Source of the DNA: Streptomyces sp. B1I3
Lineage (GTDB): Bacteria > Actinomycetota > Actinomycetes > Streptomycetales > Streptomycetaceae
NCBI RefSeq assembly: GCF_030816615.1
Contig: NZ_JAUSYD010000001.1
Location: 2,356,001 to 2,420,000 of the forward strand
DNA length: 64,000 nt
Direction: 5' to 3'
In this document: positions 27,356 through 33,853 of the stretch, one piece after another
Layout: each line of letters opens with the position of its first letter
Position numbering within the stretch: the stretch's first letter is position 1
Notes under the pieces: generated by a model
Told to the model about the DNA's origin: nothing
What the model saw: the letters and a program-made list of their open reading frames with translations, nothing else
Database searches by the model: none
Position numbers and translations under genes: made by a program

Positions 27356-28182
27356 CGCAAGCGGATATCGACCGTGAATCTCGGGCCTACTACAACGAAC
27401 AGCTAGCCATTTCCGGGACGTTGGCACAGCGGGTAATGCAGTGGTGGGCAACGCTTAGTTGGCGCGCTGTGGATTCCGACTCTGACGCACTGTGGGAGAC
27501 GTACCGCGAATTGGTGAGTGAGAGCCGGGACCAGTCTTATGAGGCTGGCACCCGGTATCACAACCAAGTTCGTGAGCTTGCTCTAGACCACACCCGAACG
27601 TTCAGGGGTGGTCAGCGAGATACGCACTCGGAATCTCGACAGGCTGCGGCATCATATTTCGTGCACGCTGCGCCGGTGGCTCGGGCAATTAGCCAGGGTC
27701 GAGGCCGACTGGATAATCCCGATTTTCTAGCTGAACTCGATTCGGTAATGAACAGCGCGGGTACGAACCTTGCGCGCGATGGTGGCCGACTGGCCGAGCA
27801 AGGCGGACGTGATGCGCTGGCCGAGGCACGCGAGAACGACCCCGAGGTAATCGGCTACTTCCGCAAGACGGACGCCGACCCTTGCGGTTTCTGCGCAATG
27901 CTCGCTAGCCGTGGCGCTGCCTACAGCGAAAGCCGGAATGCGTCCCGTTCCACTCGGTCATTCGTAGCCGAGGACAACCCGGATCAGTACCACCCGGATT
28001 GTCACTGCCAGGTTCTCCCGCTGTTTCGTGGCGTCTCGCTTCCTCCCGAGGATGAACGAAAGCGCACCGAATATGTGCGGCGCTGGAATGCAACCGAGGG
28101 ATCGGGAGAGGCGCAGCGGCGCGCATTCATTCGCTCATTCAACGAACAGCGGGAGGCAAGCCGTGGCGTGGGACAGCAGTAA
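27352..28182 (+). CDS. MuF-like minor head protein (VG15 type)
   Basis: The 276-residue protein overlaps the portal stop in an ATGA. The cysteine-rich core reads DPCGFCAMLASRGAAYSES (about 175-193) and later DQYHPDCHCQVLPLF (about 208-222), the hallmark of the actinophage VG15/MuF-like minor head or capsid-maturation proteins that sit beside the portal. It would be ejected with DNA or help head assembly. It is complete, with a helical N-terminus. One of the element's palindromes (27589-27610) lies within its coding sequence. Confidence 0.8.
   Translation: MTQADIDRESRAYYNEQLAISGTLAQRVMQWWATLSWRAVDSDSDALWETYRELVSESRDQSYEAGTRYHNQVRELALDHTRTFRGGQRDTHSESRQAAASYFVHAAPVARAISQGRGRLDNPDFLAELDSVMNSAGTNLARDGGRLAEQGGRDALAEARENDPEVIGYFRKTDADPCGFCAMLASRGAAYSESRNASRSTRSFVAEDNPDQYHPDCHCQVLPLFRGVSLPPEDERKRTEYVRRWNATEGSGEAQRRAFIRSFNEQREASRGVGQQ
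27589..27610. promoter_or_regulatory. 22-bp palindrome, copy 2
   Basis: It is centred on GAACGTTC inside the MuF-like gene, with two mismatched pairs, and is extended by GAC and GTC on the outside (27586-27613). It shares its right half AACGTTCAGGGGTG with the copy at 28708. Confidence 0.5.
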
Positions 28183-28477
28183 CCGGCGCTCCCGCCTACC
28201 CGCGAACTGGGCACAGATTAGACGGCAGGTGATCCGGCGAGACGGTGGCATTTGCCAGGCCGTTCTAGAGGACACTGGCCAGCTCTGCGGGGCATATGGC
28301 AGCGACGTGGATCACATAGAGCGCGGTGATAACCATTCGCTGTCGAATTTGTGGCTACTTTGCCGCTGGCATCATGCGGCGAAAACTCAGGCTGAATCAG
28401 CAGCAGCGAGAGCCGCTAACCCACGGCCAATCACCCGCCTAGGTCGGGACAGAGAGTCGCCGCCATTCCCTTGGTAG
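28163..28477 (+). CDS. HNH endonuclease
   Basis: The 104-residue protein starts at GTG with GGGAGG upstream and overlaps the MuF-like gene by 20 bases. A zinc-supported HNH fold is visible: Cys31, Cys42, the DH pair (50-51, SDVDHIERGDN), Asn62 in SNLWLLC, Cys67 and the His70-His71 pair. HNH proteins next to terminase genes stimulate terminase cleavage at cos sites in many phages, which is the likely role here. Its presence favours a cos-type packaging system. Confidence 0.88.
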   Translation: MAWDSSNRRSRLPANWAQIRRQVIRRDGGICQAVLEDTGQLCGAYGSDVDHIERGDNHSLSNLWLLCRWHHAAKTQAESAAARAANPRPITRLGRDRESPPFPW

Positions 28478-28760
28478 TCGTCGGCATACAGCGATTGGCA
28501 GTCACTCGCATTCACGTTGGGTGACTGCGATTCGCGTCTCTCCCGTGCATTCGAAGGCGGACGGTGGGGCACCCCCCGTCTCCGCACCTCTCATTCATCG
28601 TTACCGTGTAGATCGTCGGGCTCTACGGGTCCAGACGTCGCCGAGGCTGACCACTCGCCTTGCATTCCACGGAATCCCTATCCGGGGCCGTCACGCGCTG
28701 TGCCCATCACCCCTAAACGTTCAGGGGTGCTCCATACCTATTTCCCTTTGGGGGTTCCTC
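28478..28760. other. Gap between HNH nuclease and TerS
   Basis: About 280 bases with no supported gene. It contains a GTGACTGC/GCAGTCAC-like repeat near 28500 and 28530 and the palindrome at 28708. In cos phages the cleavage site usually lies near the HNH and terS genes, so a cos site could be here; no sequence proof is available. Confidence 0.4.
28708..28729. promoter_or_regulatory. 22-bp palindrome, copy 3
   Basis: CACCCCTA, then AACGTT, then CAGGGGTG; only one pair is mismatched. It lies 32 bases before the TerS start. As RNA it could fold into a short hairpin, so an operator or a terminator is possible. Confidence 0.6.
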
Positions 28761-29177
28761 ATGGGCACTCACGGCCCTATTCCTAAGCGCTCCGATATGC
28801 GACGTCGGACCAACCAGCCGGACACGCCGATTACTCGCGCTCCCGCTGGTGAACGTCCCAACAATCCCCAGGCTGACCCGAATTGGGACCCGATCGCTAT
28901 TGAGTGGTTCGAGTCGCTGTTTGAGTCTGGCCAATCGTTCTTTTACGAACGTTCCGATATCGCGCAGGCCCGATATGTGGCCGAGGTGATGAGCCGAAAT
29001 CTCAGCCAGGGACAGCGCGTAAGCGGCCAGCTATTCGCGTCGGTCATCAGCGCTGCCAGTGAACTACTAACAACCGAGGGCGCGCGGCGTCGTCTCGGTG
29101 TGGAGCTGACTAAGTCGCCGTCCGCTGATATGGACGCGGGCCTAGATGAGCTACTTAATTCGTACCGGGACGAGTGA
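28761..29177 (+). CDS. Phage terminase small subunit
   Basis: The 138-residue protein starts MGTHGPIPKRSDMRRR, the GPxxKRS opening typical of actinophage small terminases. The remaining sequence is helical (FFYERSDIAQARYVAEVMSRN, then VISAASELLTTEGARRRLGVEL), as expected of an oligomeric DNA-recognition protein that selects the packaging site. A longer upstream frame exists but shows no similarity. Its stop overlaps the large-subunit start by 4 bases (GTGA), so translation is coupled. Confidence 0.8.
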   Translation: MGTHGPIPKRSDMRRRTNQPDTPITRAPAGERPNNPQADPNWDPIAIEWFESLFESGQSFFYERSDIAQARYVAEVMSRNLSQGQRVSGQLFASVISAASELLTTEGARRRLGVELTKSPSADMDAGLDELLNSYRDE

Positions 29178-30793
29178 TGGAACCAGTACGCACAATCCCG
29201 GATTCCGTCCCGCCCGCGAACCGCACGCTAGGTGATATCGCTATCCGCTGGTGCACTCGTTACCTCCGTCAGCCGGACGGCCCCGAGGCTGGCGACGCAT
29301 GGAAGTTCACCCGTGAGCAAGCGCGTACGGTAATGCGCTTTTATGAGCTGGACGACAACGGCGCTTTCGTCTATCGACAGGGGACCGTGCGGAGAATCAA
29401 GGGTGCCGGTAAGGACCCGTTCGCTGCGGCGCTGTGTGCATTCGAGTTCGTCGGGCCCTGCCGTTTCTCCCATTGGGACGCCGACGGTATGCCGGTCAGC
29501 AAGGCTCACCCCGCCGCTTGGGTGCAGGTGGCTGCCACGTCCAAGGATCAGGCACAGAACACAATGGCCCTGTTTCCTGGGATGTTCTCGAATTCCGCCC
29601 TAGCCACGTATGGAATCGACCTCGGTAAGGAGATTATTTACAGCGGAACCGGTGGCCGGATTGAAGCTGTGACCGCTTCGGCCCGTGCGCTGGAAGGACG
29701 CCGAGCAACCTTTACGCTGATGAACGAAACTCAGCACTGGGTCAAGTCCAATGGCGGCCACGACATGGCAATGACCATTGCGGGAAATGTGGCCAAGTCT
29801 CGTGGTGGTGGTGCTCGAACTCTTGAGATTACGAATGCCCCGTTGCCCGGTGAGGACAGCGTGGCTGAGCGCACGTTTCACGCGTGGTCAAAGCTACACG
29901 ATAAGGGCCCTGATGTTCCCCGCCTCGCTGGTATTTACTACGACAGCGTAGAGGCCCCGCCGTTCGATATCGGTAACCGCGATGAGCTAGAGGCCGCGAT
30001 CATTTGCGCCCGAGGTGACGCCACGTGGCTTGATGTGGACTGGATCATTTCCACGATCTACAGCGGCACGTACCCCGTTTGGCAGTCGCGCCGCATGTTC
30101 GCCAATCAGTTGGTTGTCGATGAGGACTCGTTGATTAACCCGCAGCATTGGGACGCTCTCGCTGTCACGGATCGAATCAACGATGGTGACCGAATCACCC
30201 TCGGGTTCGATGGTGGCAAGACGGATGACGCAACGGCGCTAGTCGCAATGCGCGTATCCGATCGGCTCATTGAACCGTTGGGTATTTGGGAACGCCCGGA
30301 CGGTCCCGCCGGTGAGAATTGGGAGGTTGACCGTGCGGCCGTAGAGGATGCCGTGCACCATGCGTTCGCACGGTTCGACGTTGCCGCATTCTTCGCCGAC
30401 CCCGTTCTATGGGAAGGGCACATTGCCCGTTGGTCCGAGGAGTACCGGGATCGATTCGCTGTACGGGCCTCTACCGGCTCCGCAGTGGCACGCCGGATGG
30501 ATGGCTCGGGTGGGCAACAGCGGGAGTTGACAGACGCCAATGCGCGCCTTATAGCTGCCATCGAGAACGGCCACGTACGGCACACCGGAAACCTGACACT
30601 GCGGCGTCACGTGATGAATGCGAAGCGCTGGATTAACCGATATGGCGTCAGCTTCGGAAAGGAGAACCGCAGCTCTCGTAAGAAGGTTGACGGTTACGCG
30701 GCGCTGTTGCTCGCTGATCTCGCCCGTAATCGCCTGGCCGAGGCGGGCAAGCTGGAAGAACCGCAGCGTGACGGGCGCGTGTTCTTCGGCTAG
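29174..30793 (+). CDS. Phage terminase large subunit
   Basis: The 539-residue protein has an N-terminal packaging ATPase with Walker A IKGAGKDP (Lys80) and the Walker B/catalytic Glu region FTLMNETQHW (about 180-189). A C-terminal RNase H-like nuclease shows LGFDGGKTDDATALVAM (about 352-368), AAFFADPVLWEGHI and VDGYAALLLADLARN (about 505-519), supplying the acidic metal ligands. The GTG start overlaps terS; an ATG next to it is equally possible. Length and motifs are complete, so the motor may be active. Confidence 0.93.
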   Translation: MMEPVRTIPDSVPPANRTLGDIAIRWCTRYLRQPDGPEAGDAWKFTREQARTVMRFYELDDNGAFVYRQGTVRRIKGAGKDPFAAALCAFEFVGPCRFSHWDADGMPVSKAHPAAWVQVAATSKDQAQNTMALFPGMFSNSALATYGIDLGKEIIYSGTGGRIEAVTASARALEGRRATFTLMNETQHWVKSNGGHDMAMTIAGNVAKSRGGGARTLEITNAPLPGEDSVAERTFHAWSKLHDKGPDVPRLAGIYYDSVEAPPFDIGNRDELEAAIICARGDATWLDVDWIISTIYSGTYPVWQSRRMFANQLVVDEDSLINPQHWDALAVTDRINDGDRITLGFDGGKTDDATALVAMRVSDRLIEPLGIWERPDGPAGENWEVDRAAVEDAVHHAFARFDVAAFFADPVLWEGHIARWSEEYRDRFAVRASTGSAVARRMDGSGGQQRELTDANARLIAAIENGHVRHTGNLTLRRHVMNAKRWINRYGVSFGKENRSSRKKVDGYAALLLADLARNRLAEAGKLEEPQRDGRVFFG

Positions 30794-30797
30794 TGAC

Positions 30798-30819
30798 CAC
30801 CCCTAAACACTCAGGGGTG
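30798..30819. promoter_or_regulatory. 22-bp palindrome, copy 4
   Basis: It has the same arms as the copy at 28708 with AACACT in place of AACGTT. It begins 5 bases after the terL stop, so it may act as a hairpin terminator or an operator. Confidence 0.55.
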
Positions 30820-30843
30820 ATATTCGTGCATTAGTTCGACTGT

Positions 30844-30881
30844 GGCCCCGATGACCTAGCCGGTTGTCGGGGCCTTTCGTT
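30844..30881 (+). terminator. Intrinsic terminator after terL
   Basis: GGCCCCGA (30844-30851) pairs with TCGGGGCC (30867-30874), followed by TTTCGTTT. Confidence 0.85.
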
Positions 30882-30901
30882 TACTCTGCGTATCCGACTT
30901 G

Positions 30902-31123
30902 TTACAGAACGAAGAAGCCGTGCGGGATGACCTTGCGCAACCGGCCCTCGGTCACCAGGACGCCGACGGCGCGCACGGCCGTGGACTGGCTGATGTCGTA
31001 CTCGGCGCTGATTGCCACGGTTCCGGGGAATCTCTCGCCTGACTTCCACTCGCCCGCGTCAAGGCGTCGGCGTAGGTCGTCGGCAACCTGGTTGGCAAAG
31101 GGGATCGAACGGTCTAGCTCCAT
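30902..31123 (-). CDS. Minimal GntR-type DNA-binding protein
   Basis: The 73-residue protein is almost only a GntR winged helix: FANQVADDLRRRLDAGEWKSG (about 8-28), then ISAEYDISQSTAVRAVGVLVTEG (about 38-60). The C-terminal ligand domain of normal GntR regulators is missing, and the frame ends cleanly, so this is a miniature regulator and not an obvious truncation by frameshift. Starts at 31123 (MELDRS) or 31150 are possible; neither has a strong ribosome binding site. It is divergent from the small-gene cluster on its right, with an inverted repeat between. Confidence 0.8.
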   Translation of the reverse strand: MELDRSIPFANQVADDLRRRLDAGEWKSGERFPGTVAISAEYDISQSTAVRAVGVLVTEGRLRKVIPHGFFVL

Positions 31124-31170
31124 GTGATCAGCGTGCGAGCTGGTCCACACGTGCGCTATCGCAGTAACCC

Positions 31171-31184
31171 ACTAGTCAGCTAGT
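31171..31184. promoter_or_regulatory. Possible GntR operator
   Basis: ACTAG and CTAGT form a perfect inverted repeat with a 4-base spacer in the divergent region between the GntR gene and the small-gene cluster. Confidence 0.5.
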
Positions 31185-31202
31185 CTCGCCCCCAAAGCAA
31201 GC

Positions 31203-31240
31203 GCCCCCGAGGAAGCCGGGCAAGGGCTCACCTCGGGGGC
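31203..31240 (+). terminator. Leader hairpin before the small-gene cluster
   Basis: GCCCCCGAGG (31203-31212) pairs with CCTCGGGGGC (31231-31240). There is no T tract. It lies 12 bases before the AGGAGG of the 15-codon frame, so it may act as an attenuator or an mRNA-stabilising leader. Confidence 0.5.
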
Positions 31241-31265
31241 TGACCGAACACAGGAGGTTCGGCTA

Positions 31266-31313
31266 ATGGGTGACCTTATCCGCTGGGTTTTCGAATTGCG
31301 GGTGTCGGCATGA
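31266..31313 (+). CDS. 15-residue peptide reading frame
   Basis: ATG at 31266 follows a perfect AGGAGG (31252-31257) at 8 bases. The frame encodes MGDLIRWVFELRVSA and its stop overlaps the next start in an ATGA. The strong ribosome binding site and coupling suggest it is translated, perhaps as a leader that drives translation of the next gene, or as a small amphipathic peptide. It is too short for domain evidence. Confidence 0.5.
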   Translation: MGDLIRWVFELRVSA

Positions 31314-31630
31314 GCAAGGAACTGCGACTTCTGCCGTGGCCCGGCCCGAACGGACAGCGGGCATACCTGAGCACCGAGGACCCGAACGGCTTTCTCTCTC
31401 GGCTCGCTGATGATCTCGAAACGGTGCAGCTCATGACGGGGGCCGAGGTGCTGGCCCATGCCCGCCGGATGTTGGAAGATTCGCGCGCATCCTCGGGCGA
31501 ACTCCGTTACGCGGTACGCCGGTTGGCTGAATGCCTAGATGACGCGCTGCGGGTCGCAGACTCTCGCGGTGGCCGGTTGCCCGAACCGGAGGGCGGCGAC
31601 CCCGCAGAACGGCATACGCAGCCGCTGTGA
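31310..31630 (+). CDS. Conserved Streptomyces protein of unknown function (106 residues)
   Basis: The protein begins MSKELRLLPWPGPNGQRAYLS, has a helical middle (FLSRLADDLETVQLMTGAEVLAHARRMLED) and a charged tail. I do not recognise a functional domain. It has a host-like base composition, higher in G/C than the packaging genes, and lies between the 15-codon frame and the DnaJ-type zinc protein with overlaps on both sides, forming a small operon next to the GntR regulator. Confidence 0.65.
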   Translation: MSKELRLLPWPGPNGQRAYLSTEDPNGFLSRLADDLETVQLMTGAEVLAHARRMLEDSRASSGELRYAVRRLAECLDDALRVADSRGGRLPEPEGGDPAERHTQPL

Positions 31631-31812
31631 CGGCTCGGCGAAAGCGGGCGACCGACGACCGGCCGTCTAGCTATTGCGGCACCTGCGCCGGACATGGGCG
31701 CGTGTGGTGCGACGGCTGCTGTGGGTTCGCCGGTTGTGAGCTGTGCAGCGGCACGGGCAAGCGGCCCTGCCCTACGTGCGTCGGCGGAGATGCCGAGCGC
31801 ATCCGATGGTGA
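31627..31812 (+). CDS. Small DnaJ-type zinc-finger protein (61 residues)
   Basis: It starts at GTG overlapping the previous stop (GTGA). The protein is built from CxxCxGxG-like repeats: CGTCAGHG (about 17-24), CDGCCGF, CELCSGTG (about 37-44) and CPTCVGG (about 48-54). This is the pattern of the DnaJ central zinc domain without a J domain. It may bind zinc and unfolded or partner proteins; the function is unknown. Confidence 0.7.
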   Translation: MTARRKRATDDRPSSYCGTCAGHGRVWCDGCCGFAGCELCSGTGKRPCPTCVGGDAERIRW

Positions 31813-31816
31813 GACC

Positions 31817-31855
31817 GGCCCCGTTCGTCTGCCCAACTAGCAGGCGCGCGGGGCC
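31817..31855 (+). terminator. Terminator at the right end of the element
   Basis: GGCCCCG (31817-31823) pairs with CGGGGCC (31849-31855), just past the zinc-protein stop and 64 bases before attR. Confidence 0.65.
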
Positions 31856-31893
31856 TAACTACGCCTGTAGATCGGGTAGTTGTGGGCGTTCGG

Positions 31894-33165
31894 TCAAACC
31901 TCCCATGGTGTTACGACGACGGGGGTCGTCGGGCTGCGGAAGTCGGTGTCACCCGTGGCGAGTGAGAGCGAGTGGCCCTCGAAGTCGATGTCCAGGCCGT
32001 CGAGGCCGTAGGTGTCGATGATCTTGCTGACGGAGGTGACGAAGGTGTCGCGCGCCGCGGCTGAGGCGAGCTGCACCTGGCCGTTCTGGCCGCCGATCGA
32101 GATCAGCACCTTCTTGCCCGCGGCCTGCTTGGCCTTGACGGCTGCCTTGAACTCCGCCTCGCTCTCCACGCCCGGGCACTCCGTCGCGGGGCAGAGCGAG
32201 AAGCGGATGTCGCCGGAGGTGACGGAGGTCGGCTCGCCGAAGGCGAGGTTGATGACGTCCCACGAGTCGGGCACATCGGCCATCCGCGTGTAGCCGGAGC
32301 CGTTGGCGAAGCTGGAGTGCAGGTAACCGACGAGGGCGTGGGCGGGAAGGCCGTCGCCGCCGCCCCCGCCGCCCCCGCCGCCCGCCGCCGTGGTGACGCC
32401 GACGGCGGCGGACCTCGCGGACTCCCCGGCGGCGTTGACCGCGGTGACCTGGAAGCTGTACGCGGTCGACGCGGCCAGCCCCGTGACGGTCGTCGAGGTG
32501 CCGGTGGCGGTCAGGGTCTTCGTACCGTCGCGGTAGACCTGGTAGCCGGTCGCGCCCGGGACGGCCGTCCAGGACAGCGGGACCGATGACGAGGTGGCCG
32601 TGCCGGCCCGCACTCCGGTGGGGGCGGCGGGGACGACGACCGGGTCGCCGCCCGGGCCTGTCAGGGTGAGGTCGTCGGCGTAGTAGGCGGGAGTGCCGTA
32701 CCAGCCGTGGGTGTAGACGCTCACCGAGGTGGTCGAGGGACCGGTGGTGAACGTGGTGCGCAGCTGGGTGTAGCTGCCGGCGGACTGGGTCCAGGTGGAC
32801 ACGTCGGTGGTGCCGGTGCCGGAGGCGCCGAGGTAGGCGTAGCCGCCCTGGACCCACGCGGCGAGCGTGTAGGTGGAACCGGGCTTCACCGTCACGGTCT
32901 GGGAGCACTTGGCGTTGTCGCTGCCGGCCGGGGTGGCCTTCAGGGCCGAGGTGCCGCCGTGCACGGGGCTGCCGACCGCTACGCCGCTGCCGCCCGTGCA
33001 GCTCCATCCGTCGAGGCCCGCCTCGAAACCGCCGTTGCGCGCCACGTCGGCGTCGGCCGCGCCGGCGGCCGGTGCCGTGGCGACCAGGCCGCCGGCGGCG
33101 AGGAGCGCCGCCGAGACGACAGCCAGGAGTCCGGCAAATCGGACAGGTGGTCCGGTGCGTTCCAC
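31894..33165 (-). pseudogene. GH18 chitinase, N-terminal half separated by the integrated element
   Basis: The 423-codon frame begins with a signal peptide (residues 1 to about 37, RFAGLLAVVSAALLAAGG). It continues with a carbohydrate-binding module (about 38-165), a fibronectin III domain (about 170-260), a poly-Gly linker and the first strands of a GH18 barrel. The catalytic motif DGLDIDFE is intact at residues 389-396. About 20 residues later the host frame reaches the core and runs into element sequence, ending after VVTPWEV. The missing barrel half is at 21691-22284. The product would be secreted but should lack chitinase activity. Confidence 0.92.
31919..31926. other. attR core
   Basis: The second ACGGGGGT copy, with element sequence on the left and the chitinase 5' half on the right. 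Confidence 0.85.
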
Positions 33166-33251
33166 GACAGCCTCCGTACAGGGGGGAATTGGGTGGGGCC
33201 GCGCACAACATGGTCCAGACCAATCAGGTTGTCAAGACCTTTGGCAGTGCC

Positions 33252-33722
33252 TCACCCCTCCTCGCGTACGCCGCCGTGGGCGCGGCGGACGGCCACGGCC
33301 TCGTGCATCGCCCATTCCAGGACCACCGGGTCGGTGAGGGTTCCCGAGCCGTCCGGCTGGATCAGCCACCGCACCCCGCCGACCGTGCGACCGGGGTAGG
33401 GAACGACGATCCAGGTGCCCTGACCTGCACCGCGCACCCCGGTGCCGAGCCAGTGGGCGGCCGTCCCCGGGGGCACGAAGAACCCCAGGCGGGCATCTCC
33501 GAAGTCGGCGAGGACCGGGCCCGGCCGGTCCAGGAGACGGGTGAGCACGTCGAACGTGGGGTAGCCCAGCGCCCCCGGAAGAATCAGTACGTCCCAGCGC
33601 TTCCCGGCGGGCAGCAGGGCGATGCCCTGCGGGTCCCGCTCCCATTCCCACCGGCAGACGTCCGGATCCGGTGCCACCGACGCGAGCCACTCGACCGCGG
33701 CTTTCGCCCCCGTACCGGTCAT
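33252..33722 (-). CDS. Conserved Streptomyces protein of unknown function (156 residues)
   Basis: The protein contains WLASVAPDPDVCRWEWERDP (about 12-31), LLPAGKRWDVLILPGALGYPTFDVL (about 36-60), GFFVPPGTAAHWLGTGV (about 80-96) and WIVVPYPGRTVGGVRWL (about 104-120). The mix resembles a small prim-pol-like domain (bifunctional DNA primase/polymerase N-terminal type), but the catalytic acid residues cannot be assigned with confidence. It follows the flavin oxidase gene in direction but stands apart from it by 131 bases. Confidence 0.6.
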   Translation of the reverse strand: MTGTGAKAAVEWLASVAPDPDVCRWEWERDPQGIALLPAGKRWDVLILPGALGYPTFDVLTRLLDRPGPVLADFGDARLGFFVPPGTAAHWLGTGVRGAGQGTWIVVPYPGRTVGGVRWLIQPDGSGTLTDPVVLEWAMHEAVAVRRAHGGVREEG

Positions 33723-33853
33723 GTACGCCTCCTCTTCCCCGTGGGCGCAGGCAGGGTCCTGCCGGCGCGTTCACGGGAGAGAGGGGGCTGCGCCCGGATC
33801 ATGACGCGGGTTCGGCCACCGGCCGTACGTGAGCTGGGTCACCTTCCCGGCCG

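Larger units (their letters stand above)
22277..31926 (+). mobile_element. 9.6-kb serine-integrase element with phage packaging genes and no capsid or tail genes
   Basis: The element lies between two copies of ACGGGGGT inside a split chitinase gene; one full unit is 9,642 bp. Its base composition is visibly less G/C-biased than the flanks, with many A/T third positions. From left to right it holds: integrase; a 730-base regulatory gap; two tiny genes; a head-tail connector; an unknown 187-residue protein; portal; MuF-like protein; HNH nuclease; small and large terminase; then a GntR module with three small reading frames. I find no major capsid, tail, lysin, replication or classical immunity repressor gene. 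It may be a phage satellite or a heavily reduced prophage. Confidence 0.9.

Noticed and set aside
28521..28760. N-terminal extension of the small terminase
   Set aside because: The extension contains the palindrome and shows no terminase similarity; the ATG at 28761 gives the usual GPxxKRS start.
29700..29760. Dead terminase because Walker B reads LMNETQ
   Set aside because: The catalytic Glu is present, and I recall LNET-type variants in actinophage terminases, so this is not evidence of inactivation.
22277..31926. Integrative conjugative element (AICE)
   Set aside because: No TraB-type ATPase, replication initiator or Spd proteins lie inside. The gene content is that of phage packaging.
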